A stretch of 64,000 nucleotides of DNA from Pseudomonadota bacterium (GCA_016711215.1 JADJTL010000001.1:430001-494000), one strand, 5' to 3'. Numbered from the stretch's first letter, positions 19,907-29,845 are shown. Program-made: numbers and translations. The notes: a model not told the origin generated them from the sequence alone.

Positions 19907-22899
19907 CGGATCAGCTCACGGTAGTACTGTTTGACCTGTTGGCTGTAGCTGTTGGGTGCCGGTTCCTGCATCGCCTCGAGCAACTCGCGCCGAAAGGCCG
20001 GCGGCGGCGCGAAGGCCTCGGCCCCGGGTATCGCCACGCGTTCGCGCTCGTCGCCGGCGCTTGGGGCTTCGCCGGGCCGACGTGCCTCCTCCAGCAGCTG
20101 CCGCAGCTCGGCGAGCTGCTGCAGGGCTCCCTGTTGCGCGCCATGCGCGCGTTGCGGCTCGAGCTTGCCGAGCTGGGTGGTGGCGTCGCGCATCAGGCGC
20201 TGAGCCGCTCCGAGGAGCTCGCGCCCGCGCCCACTCAGCAGATCGCCGGCGACCTCCGCCGCCCCTGGGCGCTCGAGGCCGCTCGCCGCCTTGGCGAGGC
20301 CGCGCTGTTGCTGCGCCAGCGCGCGCAGGCGTCGGCGCTCCGGCTCCTGGAGCAGCGTAGCTGGCCGCGGTAGCGCTTGCTCGAGGTCCTGGGCGATTTG
20401 TTGGGCAAGGTCGAGCGCGCGCTCGACCTGCGCGACCGTGTGATCCTGTGGGTCGCGCCAGCCAGGGACCTCGTCGCCCAGCGCATCCTCGCGGAGGTCG
20501 GTGCCGATCTGCTCCAGGCCAGCCGCCAGCCGTTCGGCGAGTTGAGCCGCCTGGTCGAGGTCGCGCGCAGCGAGGCGCTCGCGCAGCCAGTCCGCCCAGC
20601 GCAGCGTGCGATCGAGCTCTTCGCGATGGAAGGACGAGAGGCGTTGCGGCGTGGCGCTGCGCAGGTGGCGGCGCAGCTGTTCGGCGCGGACCTGCTGGCG
20701 CGTGATCAGCGCTGCTGCCTGATCCCCCAGGCTCTGGGCCCCGCGCTGGCGGTAGCTGAGCACGATCGACTTGGTGGCGCCGGCGAGTCTTTCCTGCTGC
20801 AGGCGAAGCTCGTGAAGCTGACCGAGCGTCGCGTGCCACGCCTGCTCACGTTCGTCGAGGCGAGCGGCGCGGAGCTGCTCGACATCACCGTCGAGCAGGC
20901 GCTGGAGCTGCTCGAGCTTGCCCTCGAGCGCGGTCATCTGCGCGTCGAGCCCAGCGAGCTGCCGCGCCTCGAAGAGCCGCCGGAGCTGCTCGACGTCGCG
21001 CACGACGGCGAGCCGTTCGACGGCCGCGGCGTTGAGATACTCGTCGGGCAGCCTCGCCCGCAGCCGGTTCGTCGTTCGTAGGAGCTGCGCCGCTCGTCGC
21101 TCGAGGCGTTTGAACTCGCGAAGCATCCGGTCGCGCAGGGCAGCGCTTGGTGCGACGCGCCACCGAGCGATCAGCGCGGCCAGTCGGGCGCGGTCCGCCT
21201 GGAGCTCGCGTGCGGCCAGGCCGAGCGCCTGCAGCTCCTGCTCGTCGAGCAGATCGGCGAGGAGCAGGCTATCGCGCTCGAGCGCGGCGATGCTGCGGCG
21301 GTGGTGGGCTTGCAGCGTCGGACCGCCACGGGTCGGCGCCGAGCGCAGCAGAGCATCCCAGCGCGCCACCATCGCGGCGACGCTGCGGAGTACGGCGGCC
21401 GAGACGAGGCTGTCGCGCCCCATCTGCTGGTACAGCGCGCGCAACGCGGTCGTCCAAAGCCTTTGCTCCCGATCCAGGGACTCGACCTTCAGCAATGCAG
21501 GGGGGGCGCCACGGGTCGTCGCCTGCCCGCGCTGCGGGCGAGCCTGGGCGCCGCTCTCGGCAGACGTCAGCCGTGCGGCGAGACCGACCAGGGCCTGTTC
21601 GAGGAGCTGGCGCTGCTGCGCGAGGGTTTGCCCGTGCTGCTGCTCGCGGTCGAAGATCGTCAGCCGCAGGACGCTCGACCGCGTCGTCTTCGGACCGTGT
21701 ACTGGGTCATTGTCCGTGGCCTCAAGCCAGAAGCGCAGCTCCGTGGCGCTGGCCACGTCGAGATCGCCGAGGTCCCAGCTGTGCGTTCCTGCGGTGTTAC
21801 GGACCGGCGCAGTGGCGCCTCGGTGCAGCCAGAGCGGGCGCGAGGCCGGCGCTTGGCTGCCGACGCGGTAGACGAGGCGCACCTTGGTCAGGCCCCAGTC
21901 GTCCTCGGCGCTATAGCCGAGCTCAAGCTGCTGACGTGCGCTGACGGCCATGGCCTCGGGTGGGCCGCGGAGCGCGACCTTGGGGCTGAGGTCGGGCTCG
22001 ATCTCGATACGGCGCTCGACCGGGTCGCGTAGGGCGTGCGTGCCGTTGGCCCGCAGCTCGAAGTGGTAACGGGCCGCGTCGCGGACCGTGATGACGCCGG
22101 CCAGCGCGCCGTGGGCGCCGAGGCTCAGCGGTCGCCGCAGCGGCCGCGCGCCGTCGCCGCTCGTGACCACCAACGCCGCGTCGATGGTCGGGATGCCGCT
22201 CTTGGCGCTGACGAGGACCCGCGTGCCGGGGGGCGCCGTGATGTCTCCCGTGGTGTCGGGCACGCGCACGCTCTCACGCCTCATGTAGGTCGGGTATCGG
22301 TACTCGAGCACCACCCCGCCGACCACGGGCTGTCGCGCCAGGCGAGGTACCGCCCGCACGGCGTCGACCAGTTGGTGCGCGGCCGTCGCCCAATAGCCGG
22401 GCTGCCAGGCGAGCGCCGTCGCCCAGGTCACGACCGCGAGGCCCCCGAGCACGGCCGCCTGCTGCCAGCGTTGGGGCCGCGCGAGCGCGCCCGCTGGGAG
22501 CTGGCGCAGCGCCGCCCAGGTCTGTCGCAGGAGGGCCGCGACGAGGGCTGGCGAGCCGCTCGCGGGCCCGGCGACCGAGAGCTGGATCGTGGAAAGCAGG
22601 TCGCTTCGTAGCGCCGCGTGCTCAGGGCCGAGCAGGGCGACGAGGCGCGTCGGATCCCGCCAGCGGCGGCGCACACGCCACCAGCACCAGACCAGGCTGA
22701 GGAGCCATCCGGCGGCGGACAGGAGGGCTACCAGTCGTGGGCCGCGCGCGTCGTTCGCGAGGGACGTGGCGGCCAGCAGCGGCAGGGCAGCGAGCGCCGC
22801 TGCAGCGGCAAAGAGCGCGAGCAAGGCCGCCGTCTCGGCGCGTCGTACGCGCCGGCGCAGGCGCGCGACGAAATGGTCGATGTCGCTCCTTGGGTCCAC
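19903..22899 (-). CDS. Large membrane/coiled-coil protein, DUF4175-like
   Basis: 998 aa from GTG 22899 (GGCGGAAG just upstream). Three N-terminal membrane segments: AALLALFAAAAALAALPLLAA, LVALLSAAGWLLSLVWCWW and AAVLGGLAVVTWATALAW. A beta-rich region (about 200-400, ending RSSVLRLTIFDREQQ) is followed by some 550 residues of Arg/Gln/Leu/Ala coiled coil. This resembles the DUF4175-type proteins that sit beside moxR/BatA genes. Function is unknown; an envelope-spanning scaffold is the simplest reading. Upstream, AATATA at 22915-22920 gives a minus-strand TATATT -10 with a short leader. Confidence 0.75.
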   Translation of the reverse strand: MDPRSDIDHFVARLRRRVRRAETAALLALFAAAAALAALPLLAATSLANDARGPRLVALLSAAGWLLSLVWCWWRVRRRWRDPTRLVALLGPEHAALRSDLLSTIQLSVAGPASGSPALVAALLRQTWAALRQLPAGALARPQRWQQAAVLGGLAVVTWATALAWQPGYWATAAHQLVDAVRAVPRLARQPVVGGVVLEYRYPTYMRRESVRVPDTTGDITAPPGTRVLVSAKSGIPTIDAALVVTSGDGARPLRRPLSLGAHGALAGVITVRDAARYHFELRANGTHALRDPVERRIEIEPDLSPKVALRGPPEAMAVSARQQLELGYSAEDDWGLTKVRLVYRVGSQAPASRPLWLHRGATAPVRNTAGTHSWDLGDLDVASATELRFWLEATDNDPVHGPKTTRSSVLRLTIFDREQQHGQTLAQQRQLLEQALVGLAARLTSAESGAQARPQRGQATTRGAPPALLKVESLDREQRLWTTALRALYQQMGRDSLVSAAVLRSVAAMVARWDALLRSAPTRGGPTLQAHHRRSIAALERDSLLLADLLDEQELQALGLAARELQADRARLAALIARWRVAPSAALRDRMLREFKRLERRAAQLLRTTNRLRARLPDEYLNAAAVERLAVVRDVEQLRRLFEARQLAGLDAQMTALEGKLEQLQRLLDGDVEQLRAARLDEREQAWHATLGQLHELRLQQERLAGATKSIVLSYRQRGAQSLGDQAAALITRQQVRAEQLRRHLRSATPQRLSSFHREELDRTLRWADWLRERLAARDLDQAAQLAERLAAGLEQIGTDLREDALGDEVPGWRDPQDHTVAQVERALDLAQQIAQDLEQALPRPATLLQEPERRRLRALAQQQRGLAKAASGLERPGAAEVAGDLLSGRGRELLGAAQRLMRDATTQLGKLEPQRAHGAQQGALQQLAELRQLLEEARRPGEAPSAGDERERVAIPGAEAFAPPPAFRRELLEAMQEPAPNSYSQQVKQYYRELIR

Positions 22900-22960
22900 G
22901 ATTCTTCCGCCGCGAATATAGCATCCGAGCGCGTCGCTCGGGCGCCCCCCACTGCCGTGC

Positions 22961-22966
22961 TATGAA
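22961..22966 (+). promoter_or_regulatory. Extended -10 (TGC-TATGAA) next to a GTG start
   Basis: TG at 22958-22959, one base, then TATGAA ends 6 bases before GTG 22973. No Shine-Dalgarno is present, so a leaderless message is likely. The -35 region is weak, as is usual for extended -10 promoters. Confidence 0.4.
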
Positions 22967-22972
22967 TCGCCC

Positions 22973-25267
22973 GTGCTCCAAGGACCTCGTGCGGCAGGGA
23001 GGGCGCTGGCCCGGCGCGTTGGGCTCGGGGGCCGCCCTGGCCCGGCGCGCCGACCGGCCTGGCGGCGTCCACTTCTTGTCGTGGGCGCACTGGGGCTGCT
23101 GCTGGCCTTCGGTTCCAGTCTGCCGGCCGTCGGCCGCTGGTACCTGCGCAGGCGCCTCCTGGTGCGTGTGGCGGCGCGGCTCGGGCGCACGGTGGAGGTC
23201 GGCGCGATCCGACTGCGTCTTGGAAGGGGATCGGGTCGCGTGCGCCTCGAGCACGTGGTCGTGCGGGGACCCCACGACCCCCCGGCAGGCGCGCTGATGG
23301 ACGCTGAGGCCGTCGAGCTCGACGTCCCCTGGCGGGCGCTCCTGACGCGCCAGTGGAGGGGGACGCGGCTCACGCTGCAGCGTCCCCGGTGGCGCGTGTG
23401 GCGGCGTGCGGGGGGGGCCGATAACGTCTCCGACCTGCGCGCGCGTTGGCGCCGCGCAGCCTCGTCAGCGCCGGGGGCGGCTCGATCTGTGACGGCGCGC
23501 GGCGCTGCCGCGATCGAGGTCCACGACGGTCGACTCCAAATCGATGATCAACGACTGGGTTTCAGGCTGCGCGTCGATCGCGTCGAAGCCCATCTGCGGT
23601 CGACCGGCGCGCTGTCGGCCCAAGGTGAGCATGCCGAGCTGCGTCTTCGCGGCTGGCCTGGTCGTCTGCTGCTTGGGCGGGTGTCGGCCGAGCGTGCTGC
23701 GGGCGAGAAGCTGGCCGCGCTGCCCCGGCTGCGCGTGGCGGGGGGAGAGGCCGAGATCATCGCGCGGCTCGGGCTCTCGGGGATCTCCGGCACGATCGCG
23801 CCGCGCGCGGGCGGTGAGGCCCTCGACCTCGCCCTGAGCGGTAGCTATGGCGGCGCCTCTGCCATCCTCTGGCGCGCGACCGGGAGCTACGCATGGCGTC
23901 GACGAAGCGGCGAGCTCTTGCTCGAGGCGGCCCGCTTCGAGCTGGGGCGCATTCGCGAGGTCCTGCGAGCGACCCCGGTCATCCTGCCCGAGCGGACGAG
24001 GGTCGATGGGCGCCTGCTCCTGCGTTTTCGCGACGGGGCATTGGCCTTTGCCGGGCGGATGGCGGTCGAAGGTCTGAACCTCTTCCACCCCGGACTTGCC
24101 CGGGTGCCGGTGCTTGGCCTGAGCCTGCGCCTCGCGCTGGCGGGAACCTACGCGGCCGGGCAGCTCGATCTGAGCAAACTCGAGCTCGAGTCGCGCGGGG
24201 TCGCGCTCTCGCTCAGCGGCACGCTCGACCGTTCGGCCCCCAAGCCCGTTCTCGACGCGCGGCTCGTGCTGCCGGGGCTGCCGTGTCAGGCCGTGCTCGA
24301 CGCCCTGCCAGCGGCGCTGACGCCGCGTCTGCAGGGCTTTCGACTCGGAGGCAGCCTGGCGGTCGACCTCTCCGCGCATATCGACTTCGCTCGGCTGGCC
24401 GAGCTGAAGCTCAGCGGTCGCCTGGGTCTGGACGCCTGCGAGGTGCTCGATGCCCCGGCGAGCGTGCGTGCGGACCGCTTTGAAGCCGACTTCGAACACC
24501 TGGTGGAGGTGCGACCCGACGAGTGGTTGACGCTGCCAGTGGGTCCGGACAACCCCGACTTCGTGCCCTATCGCGCTGTCTCGCCGCACCTCGTCAACGC
24601 CTTGCTGACGACCGAGGATGCGGCCTTCTTCCGTCACCGCGGCTTCATTCCCTCGCAGTTCGAGCGCGCGCTGGCCCGCAATCTCGAGCAAGGGTCGTTT
24701 CGGGTCGGCGCCTCGACAATCACGATGCAAACGGTGAAGAACCTGCTCCTCAGCCCAGAGAAGACGCTCGCGCGTAAGCTGCAAGAGGTCTTCCTGGTCT
24801 GGTACCTGGAGCAGCAGCTGAGCAAAGAGCGCTTGATGGAGATCTATCTCAATGTGATCGAGCTTGGTCCGGGGATCTACGGCATCGGAGCCGCGTCTCG
24901 GCACTTCTTCGGCAAGAGCCCGGCGCAGCTCACGCCGCTCGAGGCCGCGTTCTTCGCCTCGATTCTGCCGGCACCACGGCGGCGCTATGTCCAGTGGTGT
25001 CGGGGCGCGCTCGATGCTCGCTGGGACCGCTACGTCCGTCGGGTGCTCCGCCGCGTCTGCGCCAAGGGCCTCGTCGACGCGCCTGCCTGCGAGGCCTCCG
25101 CCGAGCAGTCGATCACCTTCGCGCGCGACCTGAGCCAGCCCACCCCGGCCGAATGCGAGCAGCAAATCGACGAGGGGCAGCGGAACTGGGAGGAAACGCG
25201 CCGGCGGCGCCTGGTCGAGGCGATTCGCCAGGCGGCGCCGGAAAAGCTTCCACTTTACGCGCCCTGA
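22973..25267 (+). CDS. AsmA-like / peptidoglycan glycosyltransferase (GT51) fusion
   Basis: 764 aa from GTG 22973. One N-terminal helix (PLLVVGALGLLLAFGSSLPAV), then about 450 residues of beta-strand-rich sequence of the AsmA/TamB style (VEVGAIRLRLGRGSGRVRLEHVVVRGP, SGRLGLDACEVLDAP). From about residue 530 a GT51 lipid-II glycosyltransferase domain appears: ALLTTEDAAFFRHRGF with catalytic Glu548, GASTITMQTVKNLLLSPEKT, RKLQEVFLVWYLEQQLSKE and EIYLNVIELGPGIYGIGAAS, all five GT51 boxes. No transpeptidase domain follows; the tail is short and charged. It would polymerise glycan strands in the periplasm. GT51 normally follows the membrane anchor directly, so the large inserted AsmA-like part is unusual. 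Confidence 0.85.
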   Translation: MLQGPRAAGRALARRVGLGGRPGPARRPAWRRPLLVVGALGLLLAFGSSLPAVGRWYLRRRLLVRVAARLGRTVEVGAIRLRLGRGSGRVRLEHVVVRGPHDPPAGALMDAEAVELDVPWRALLTRQWRGTRLTLQRPRWRVWRRAGGADNVSDLRARWRRAASSAPGAARSVTARGAAAIEVHDGRLQIDDQRLGFRLRVDRVEAHLRSTGALSAQGEHAELRLRGWPGRLLLGRVSAERAAGEKLAALPRLRVAGGEAEIIARLGLSGISGTIAPRAGGEALDLALSGSYGGASAILWRATGSYAWRRRSGELLLEAARFELGRIREVLRATPVILPERTRVDGRLLLRFRDGALAFAGRMAVEGLNLFHPGLARVPVLGLSLRLALAGTYAAGQLDLSKLELESRGVALSLSGTLDRSAPKPVLDARLVLPGLPCQAVLDALPAALTPRLQGFRLGGSLAVDLSAHIDFARLAELKLSGRLGLDACEVLDAPASVRADRFEADFEHLVEVRPDEWLTLPVGPDNPDFVPYRAVSPHLVNALLTTEDAAFFRHRGFIPSQFERALARNLEQGSFRVGASTITMQTVKNLLLSPEKTLARKLQEVFLVWYLEQQLSKERLMEIYLNVIELGPGIYGIGAASRHFFGKSPAQLTPLEAAFFASILPAPRRRYVQWCRGALDARWDRYVRRVLRRVCAKGLVDAPACEASAEQSITFARDLSQPTPAECEQQIDEGQRNWEETRRRRLVEAIRQAAPEKLPLYAP

Positions 25268-25347
25268 GCTCGATTCGCTCGCCGTTGGCAGGCCGGGCCA
25301 CGCGCTATACATTGCTTCGCGAGGGGACGCGTAGGATATTGGCCTAC

Positions 25348-26727
25348 ATGTCCCAGGCGTCCCAGGCGTCCCAGGTTCGGCCCTCACGTTCCCCCCTCGT
25401 CACGCCCGTGCTCGTGGCGCTGGCGTTGCTGGCGCCGGAGCCGCCGGCCCTCGGCGCGGATGGCGCGTTGACCACCGCCGGTGACGCGGGGCTGGGTGCG
25501 GTCGGTGACGCCGTCGCCTCGACCCTCAGCGCCGGGCTCGACCTGCGGGGGCCGAGCTACTCGCTCGCGGTCTTCGGACGCGTGCGCCTCGTCCTCGACC
25601 AGAGCCGCGACGAGCCGAGTGGCGTGCGGCGCCGCGACTACGACGAGCTGGCCGACTATGTGCATTTGCTGCGGCAGCTGCGCTACCAGGGGCGCGCGGA
25701 CGGCGTCGGCTTTCGCCTCGCGGCTGGCGAGTTGGTCGGTGCGACGCTCGGGCACGGCACGCTGCTCCGCGACTACAGCAACGTCGCCGACCCCGATCAC
25801 ATGCACACCGGCGTGCGGGCAGAGATCGATGCGGAGCCTCTGGCGCTCGAGCTGGTGATCGACAATGTGTTGGCCCCCGCGGTGCTCGCCGGGCGCTTGG
25901 CTTGGCGTCCGCTGGCGAGGGCGCCGGCCTTGGCCGTGGGCGCCTCCGTGGCCTTTGACCCGCGCGCGCCGCGCCGGGTGCTGCTGGGCGCCGATGGCGC
26001 GCGTCTCTACGATCGCGCCTTCCACCCGCGCGCCGACACCGCGCTCTTGCCCCTCAGCGGCGTCGACGTCGAGTATTCGTTTGGCGACGGGCGCCACTTT
26101 CGCATCGTGCCCTACGCGGATGGCAATACGTCGTGGCGCGGCGTGGGTGGCCACTTTGGCGCCCTGGGCGAGCTTGCCCTCGGTGCTAGCGGCCTGCTCT
26201 TACGCGCGCTCGGCGAGTACGCTGTGGTCGCCGGCGGCTACGCGCCCGCGCTGCTCGACACCTTCTACGATGTCACGCGCTACCAGTCCGGGCTGGCCTT
26301 CAGCCGGGCCTCCCGAGCGACGGCGGCGCAGCGGGCGCCGGTGCTCGAGTCGCTGGCGGCGCACGCCTACGCGGGCGGCGGCTTCAGCGTGGAGGGTGGT
26401 GTCGAGGTGGGCGAGCGCCTGTTGCTGCAGGTGGGCTATCGCGACCATCCGGGTCCCGATCGTCGGCGCCTCTGGCTGCGGCTGGTGGCCAATCCCCTGC
26501 CGCCGCTGACGGTCGGCGCGCTGGTGCTGCTACGCGGCTTCGGCCGCGCCGAGGGAGCAGCGGCCTCGCCCAGCGTTGCCGTCTTGAGCGAGGTGCGCTA
26601 CCAGCTCGGGCGGCACTTCTACGCCCTGGGGCAATACACGCGCACCTGGGCGGTCGAAGCGAGCAGCGGCCTCTTCCTGCCGCTGCAGGGCTTCAATTTC
26701 GCGATCGGCACGCAGTGGGCGAGCTAG
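25348..26727 (+). CDS. Predicted outer-membrane beta-barrel protein
   Basis: 459 aa from ATG 25348. Signal peptide with a repeat-coded start (MSQASQASQVRPSRS, from a 9-bp repeat TCCCAGGCG) and VLVALALLAPEPPALGA. The mature part has alternating amphipathic strands ending in aromatic residues and finishes FNFAIGTQWAS. I do not recognise the family. No Shine-Dalgarno; TTGCTT-17-GATATT ends 7 bases before the ATG and TTGGCA/TATACA lies a little upstream, so a leaderless or short-leader message is possible. It lies between two peptidoglycan-synthesis genes on the same strand. Confidence 0.65.
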   Translation: MSQASQASQVRPSRSPLVTPVLVALALLAPEPPALGADGALTTAGDAGLGAVGDAVASTLSAGLDLRGPSYSLAVFGRVRLVLDQSRDEPSGVRRRDYDELADYVHLLRQLRYQGRADGVGFRLAAGELVGATLGHGTLLRDYSNVADPDHMHTGVRAEIDAEPLALELVIDNVLAPAVLAGRLAWRPLARAPALAVGASVAFDPRAPRRVLLGADGARLYDRAFHPRADTALLPLSGVDVEYSFGDGRHFRIVPYADGNTSWRGVGGHFGALGELALGASGLLLRALGEYAVVAGGYAPALLDTFYDVTRYQSGLAFSRASRATAAQRAPVLESLAAHAYAGGGFSVEGGVEVGERLLLQVGYRDHPGPDRRRLWLRLVANPLPPLTVGALVLLRGFGRAEGAAASPSVAVLSEVRYQLGRHFYALGQYTRTWAVEASSGLFLPLQGFNFAIGTQWAS

Positions 26728-26740
26728 CGGGAACCCACGG

Positions 26741-27487
26741 ATGCCCCTTCGTCACCCACCCACCGGTAGCGCGCCGCCGGCGCCGCACCCCGCGCTCGAG
26801 CCTGCCGCGATTATCCGCGCACTCGGGCCGGTGCTGGCTCCGCGTCGCCGCCAACGCATCGATCGGGTCGTCGCGCACCGCCTCTGGGGCGTCACGGTCG
26901 TGCTGGAGGCGCCGCACGATCCGCATAACGCTGCGGCCGTGCTCCGGAGCTGCGAGGCGCTCGGCTTGCTCGACGTGCATATTGTCCCAGCGGCCGGCGG
27001 CTTCACCTTCTCCCGGCGGGTGACCCAGCACGCCGACAAGTGGCTCAACATCTACCTGCATCGCAGTGTCGAAGGCTGCCTCGACTGGCTAACGGCAGCG
27101 GGGTTTATCTGTTGCGCGGCCTGTCCGCCGCCCCTTGGCGCCTCCGCGCCGACGAGCGCGTGGTCCCCGCCGGCCGGGCGCCCCCTGGCGTTGGTCTTTG
27201 GCAACGAACATGCGGGTCTCAGCGCTTCCGCGGCCGCAGCCTGCGCGCGCCGCGTGCACCTGCCGATGCACGGCTTTGGCGAGAGCCTCAACCTCTCGGT
27301 GGCGGCGGCCCTCGCCGTGGCTGCAGCGGTCGAAGCGCGCAGGCGGTGGATCGGTGCCCCCGGCGACTTGCCGGCCTCCGCGCGCGCGCGCTTGCGCGCC
27401 GCCTACTACGTGCGGGCCACGACCCATGGCGTGTCGCGGCTGCTTGCGTTGCTGGAGCCGAGTCCCCGGCATAAGGTTCCGACGTGA
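26741..27487 (+). CDS. TrmH/SpoU-family tRNA or rRNA 2'-O-ribose methyltransferase
   Basis: 248 aa. The three SPOUT motifs are visible: HNAAAVLRSCEALG (motif 1, with Arg), PLALVFGNEHAGLS (motif 2) and LPMHGFGESLNLSVAAALAVAAAV (motif 3, the trefoil knot). The order and short N-terminal helical part match TrmH, which makes Gm18 in tRNA, better than RlmB, which carries an L30e-like N-terminal domain. The GTGA overlap with the PBP gene suggests cotranscription, though no functional link is known. Confidence 0.88.
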   Translation: MPLRHPPTGSAPPAPHPALEPAAIIRALGPVLAPRRRQRIDRVVAHRLWGVTVVLEAPHDPHNAAAVLRSCEALGLLDVHIVPAAGGFTFSRRVTQHADKWLNIYLHRSVEGCLDWLTAAGFICCAACPPPLGASAPTSAWSPPAGRPLALVFGNEHAGLSASAAAACARRVHLPMHGFGESLNLSVAAALAVAAAVEARRRWIGAPGDLPASARARLRAAYYVRATTHGVSRLLALLEPSPRHKVPT

Positions 27488-29823
27488 GTCCGCCGCCCCG
27501 TCGCCGCCGCAGCTCCGCGCCCCCGCCGGCCAGCGGTCGTCCCAGGGCGACAGCGCGTCGTTCGGTCGCCCTGCGGGCGATCCTTTGGCTGCTCGGCCTC
27601 GGCGCTCTCGCCGCCCTGCTCGGCGGCCTGGCGCTGGTCGGCGCCCTGCTCTATTACGGCGCCGATCCCCGGCTGCCACGCATTAGCTCGTTGCGCGACT
27701 ATCGGCCGCGCCTGCTGACCACGATCGTCGATCGCCATGGCGCGCTGCTCGGCGAGTTGGGTCAGGAACGGCGCACCGTCGTGCCCCTCGAGCGCATGCC
27801 GCCCCTGCTCGTGAAGGCCGTCGTCGCCGCTGAAGACGCCGCCTTCTTTCAGCATCGCGGACTGGACTACCTCGGAATGCTGCGGGCGCTGGGCGCCAAT
27901 CTCCGCGCCGGCCATTTCGTCCAGGGCGGCAGCACGATCACGCAGCAGGTGGTCAAGACCTTCTTCCTCACGCCAGAGCGCACCATCCGCCGCAAGATCC
28001 AGGAGGTGCTGCTGGCCCAACGGCTGGAGCAGGAGCTGGGCAAGCCGGAGATCCTGGCGCTCTACCTCAACCAGATCTACTTCGGTCACGGACGCTACGG
28101 CGTTCAGGAGGCGAGCAGCTTCTTCTTCGGCAAGGAGGTCGCCCAGCTCGGCCTGGCGGAGTGCGCGTTGCTCGCCGGCCTGCCACAGGCACCGCAGCGG
28201 CTCTCCCCGCTGCGCCATCCCCAGCGTGCGAAGCGACGCCAAACCTATGTGCTGCGCCGGATGGCTGAGCTGGGCTTCATTTCGCCGCAGGTCGCGCAGC
28301 GCCTGGTGGCCGAGCCGATCCGCGTCGTGCGACGCAAGCGGCCCTATCTCGGGATCGCGCCGGAAATGATGGACCTCGTGCGGCAGCGCTTGCTGGAGGC
28401 CTTTCCGGCCGAGCGCTTCGACTCACTCGGTCTCCGCGTGCAGACGACGATCGATGGTGCGCTGCAAACGAGCGCCCGCGAGGCTCTCCGCTGGGGGCTA
28501 GAGGCGCTCGATGCGCGCCACCGTTGGCATGAGGCGAAACGCGCCTTTAGCGCGGCGCAGCAGCGACGCTGGCGGCGGCGCGTCGGGCGTCAGCCGGCAG
28601 CGGGCACGCCGGGAGCCGAGGTCGAGGGGCTGGTGCTGGCGGTCAACGATCGGCAACGGGTGCTGAAGGTCGATCTCGGCGCGCGGAGCGCCGAGATCAG
28701 CGTCGAGGATCCACGTTACGATGCCGCCGGTGCGCCGCTCTCGGGGCGCTTCGTCCCCGGCGCGCTCGTGCGCCTGCGGGTCGCCGACGCGGAGCAGCTC
28801 GTCTTCGACCCGGGGCCACAGGGGGCCCTGGTAGCGCTCGACCCTCGCAGTGGCGATGTGCTCGCCTTGGTCGGCGGCTATGACAACCAGCCGGGCGACT
28901 TCAACCGCGCGATTGCGGCGCTCCGGCAGCCGGGCAGCGCGTTCAAGCCCTTCGTCTATGCAGCGGCCATCGAATCCGGGCGCTTCACGGCCGCCTCGCT
29001 GCTCGAGGACGCGCCGGCGGTGTATGGGAGCTGGGCGCCGCGCAACTTCGAGGACGCCTACCTCGGGCCGGTGCGACTGCGTTACGCCCTGGCGCATTCG
29101 CTCAATAGTGTCGCCGTGCGCCTGCTCGACGAGGTCGGGGTGGCGCCGGTGCGCGAACTCGCCCGCCGCCTCGGGATCAGCTCGGCCCTCGGTGGCGATC
29201 TCAGCCTGGCCCTTGGCAGCTACGGCGTACGCCCGCTCGAGCTCGCCACGGCCTACGCGGCGTTTGCGAACGGTGGGCGGCGCATCGAGCCGCGGATGAT
29301 CAGCCGGCTGGGCGCGAGCGCGATCGCTCCCGCCGAGGCGCAGCCCGTGCTGCGTCCGGAGGTGGCGTACGTCGTGCAGAACCTGATGCAGTCGGTCGTC
29401 AAAGAGGGCACGGCGACGGGCGCCTTAGCGCTGGGCCGCCCGGTGGCGGGCAAGACCGGCACGACGAATGACCATAAGGACGCCTGGTTCGTCGGCTTCA
29501 CGCCGCAGCTCCTGGTCGCCGTCTGGGTCGGCTTCGATAACCCCCGGCCCTTGGGACGGGGCGAGACGGGCGGTCGCGCCGCGCTGCCGATCTGGTTGCG
29601 GGTCATGCGTGAGGCGCTGCGCCTGCAGCCGCGGCTGCCCTTTCCGCAGCCGCCGGGGGTGGTGCAGCAGCGGATCGATCCGCAGACCGGGTTGCTGGCG
29701 GGGCCGGACGCGGTCGATGCGCTCGACGAGGTCTTCGTTCAGGGCACCGAGCCGCAGGAAATGGCGCCGCCCGCCGAAGAGGTCGATCCTGGCACCGTGA
29801 TGATGGACGGTTCCACCCCCTGA
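27484..29823 (+). CDS. mrcA: Penicillin-binding protein 1A (GT51 + transpeptidase)
   Basis: 779 aa, GTG overlapping the preceding stop. N-terminal helix ILWLLGLGALAALLGGLALVGALLYYG. GT51 domain with VVAAEDAAFFQHRGLDY (catalytic Glu117), QGGSTITQQVVKTFFL, RKIQEVLLAQRLEQ and ALYLNQIYFGHGRYGVQEAS. An OB-like insert lies at about 370-450. Penicillin-binding domain with SAFK (nucleophile Ser485), SLN (539-541) and KTGTTN (Lys657). This is a complete bifunctional class A PBP that polymerises and cross-links peptidoglycan in the periplasm. Length is normal for PBP1A. Confidence 0.95.
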   Translation: MSPPPRRRRSSAPPPASGRPRATARRSVALRAILWLLGLGALAALLGGLALVGALLYYGADPRLPRISSLRDYRPRLLTTIVDRHGALLGELGQERRTVVPLERMPPLLVKAVVAAEDAAFFQHRGLDYLGMLRALGANLRAGHFVQGGSTITQQVVKTFFLTPERTIRRKIQEVLLAQRLEQELGKPEILALYLNQIYFGHGRYGVQEASSFFFGKEVAQLGLAECALLAGLPQAPQRLSPLRHPQRAKRRQTYVLRRMAELGFISPQVAQRLVAEPIRVVRRKRPYLGIAPEMMDLVRQRLLEAFPAERFDSLGLRVQTTIDGALQTSAREALRWGLEALDARHRWHEAKRAFSAAQQRRWRRRVGRQPAAGTPGAEVEGLVLAVNDRQRVLKVDLGARSAEISVEDPRYDAAGAPLSGRFVPGALVRLRVADAEQLVFDPGPQGALVALDPRSGDVLALVGGYDNQPGDFNRAIAALRQPGSAFKPFVYAAAIESGRFTAASLLEDAPAVYGSWAPRNFEDAYLGPVRLRYALAHSLNSVAVRLLDEVGVAPVRELARRLGISSALGGDLSLALGSYGVRPLELATAYAAFANGGRRIEPRMISRLGASAIAPAEAQPVLRPEVAYVVQNLMQSVVKEGTATGALALGRPVAGKTGTTNDHKDAWFVGFTPQLLVAVWVGFDNPRPLGRGETGGRAALPIWLRVMREALRLQPRLPFPQPPGVVQQRIDPQTGLLAGPDAVDALDEVFVQGTEPQEMAPPAEEVDPGTVMMDGSTP

Positions 29824-29845
29824 TTCAGCGTCCTGGCGCCCGTGT

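Noticed and set aside
23465..25387. 640-aa minus-strand open frame opposite the AsmA/GT51 gene
   Set aside because: Low-complexity Arg/Gln/Glu shadow caused by high third-position GC; the plus strand carries all GT51 motifs.
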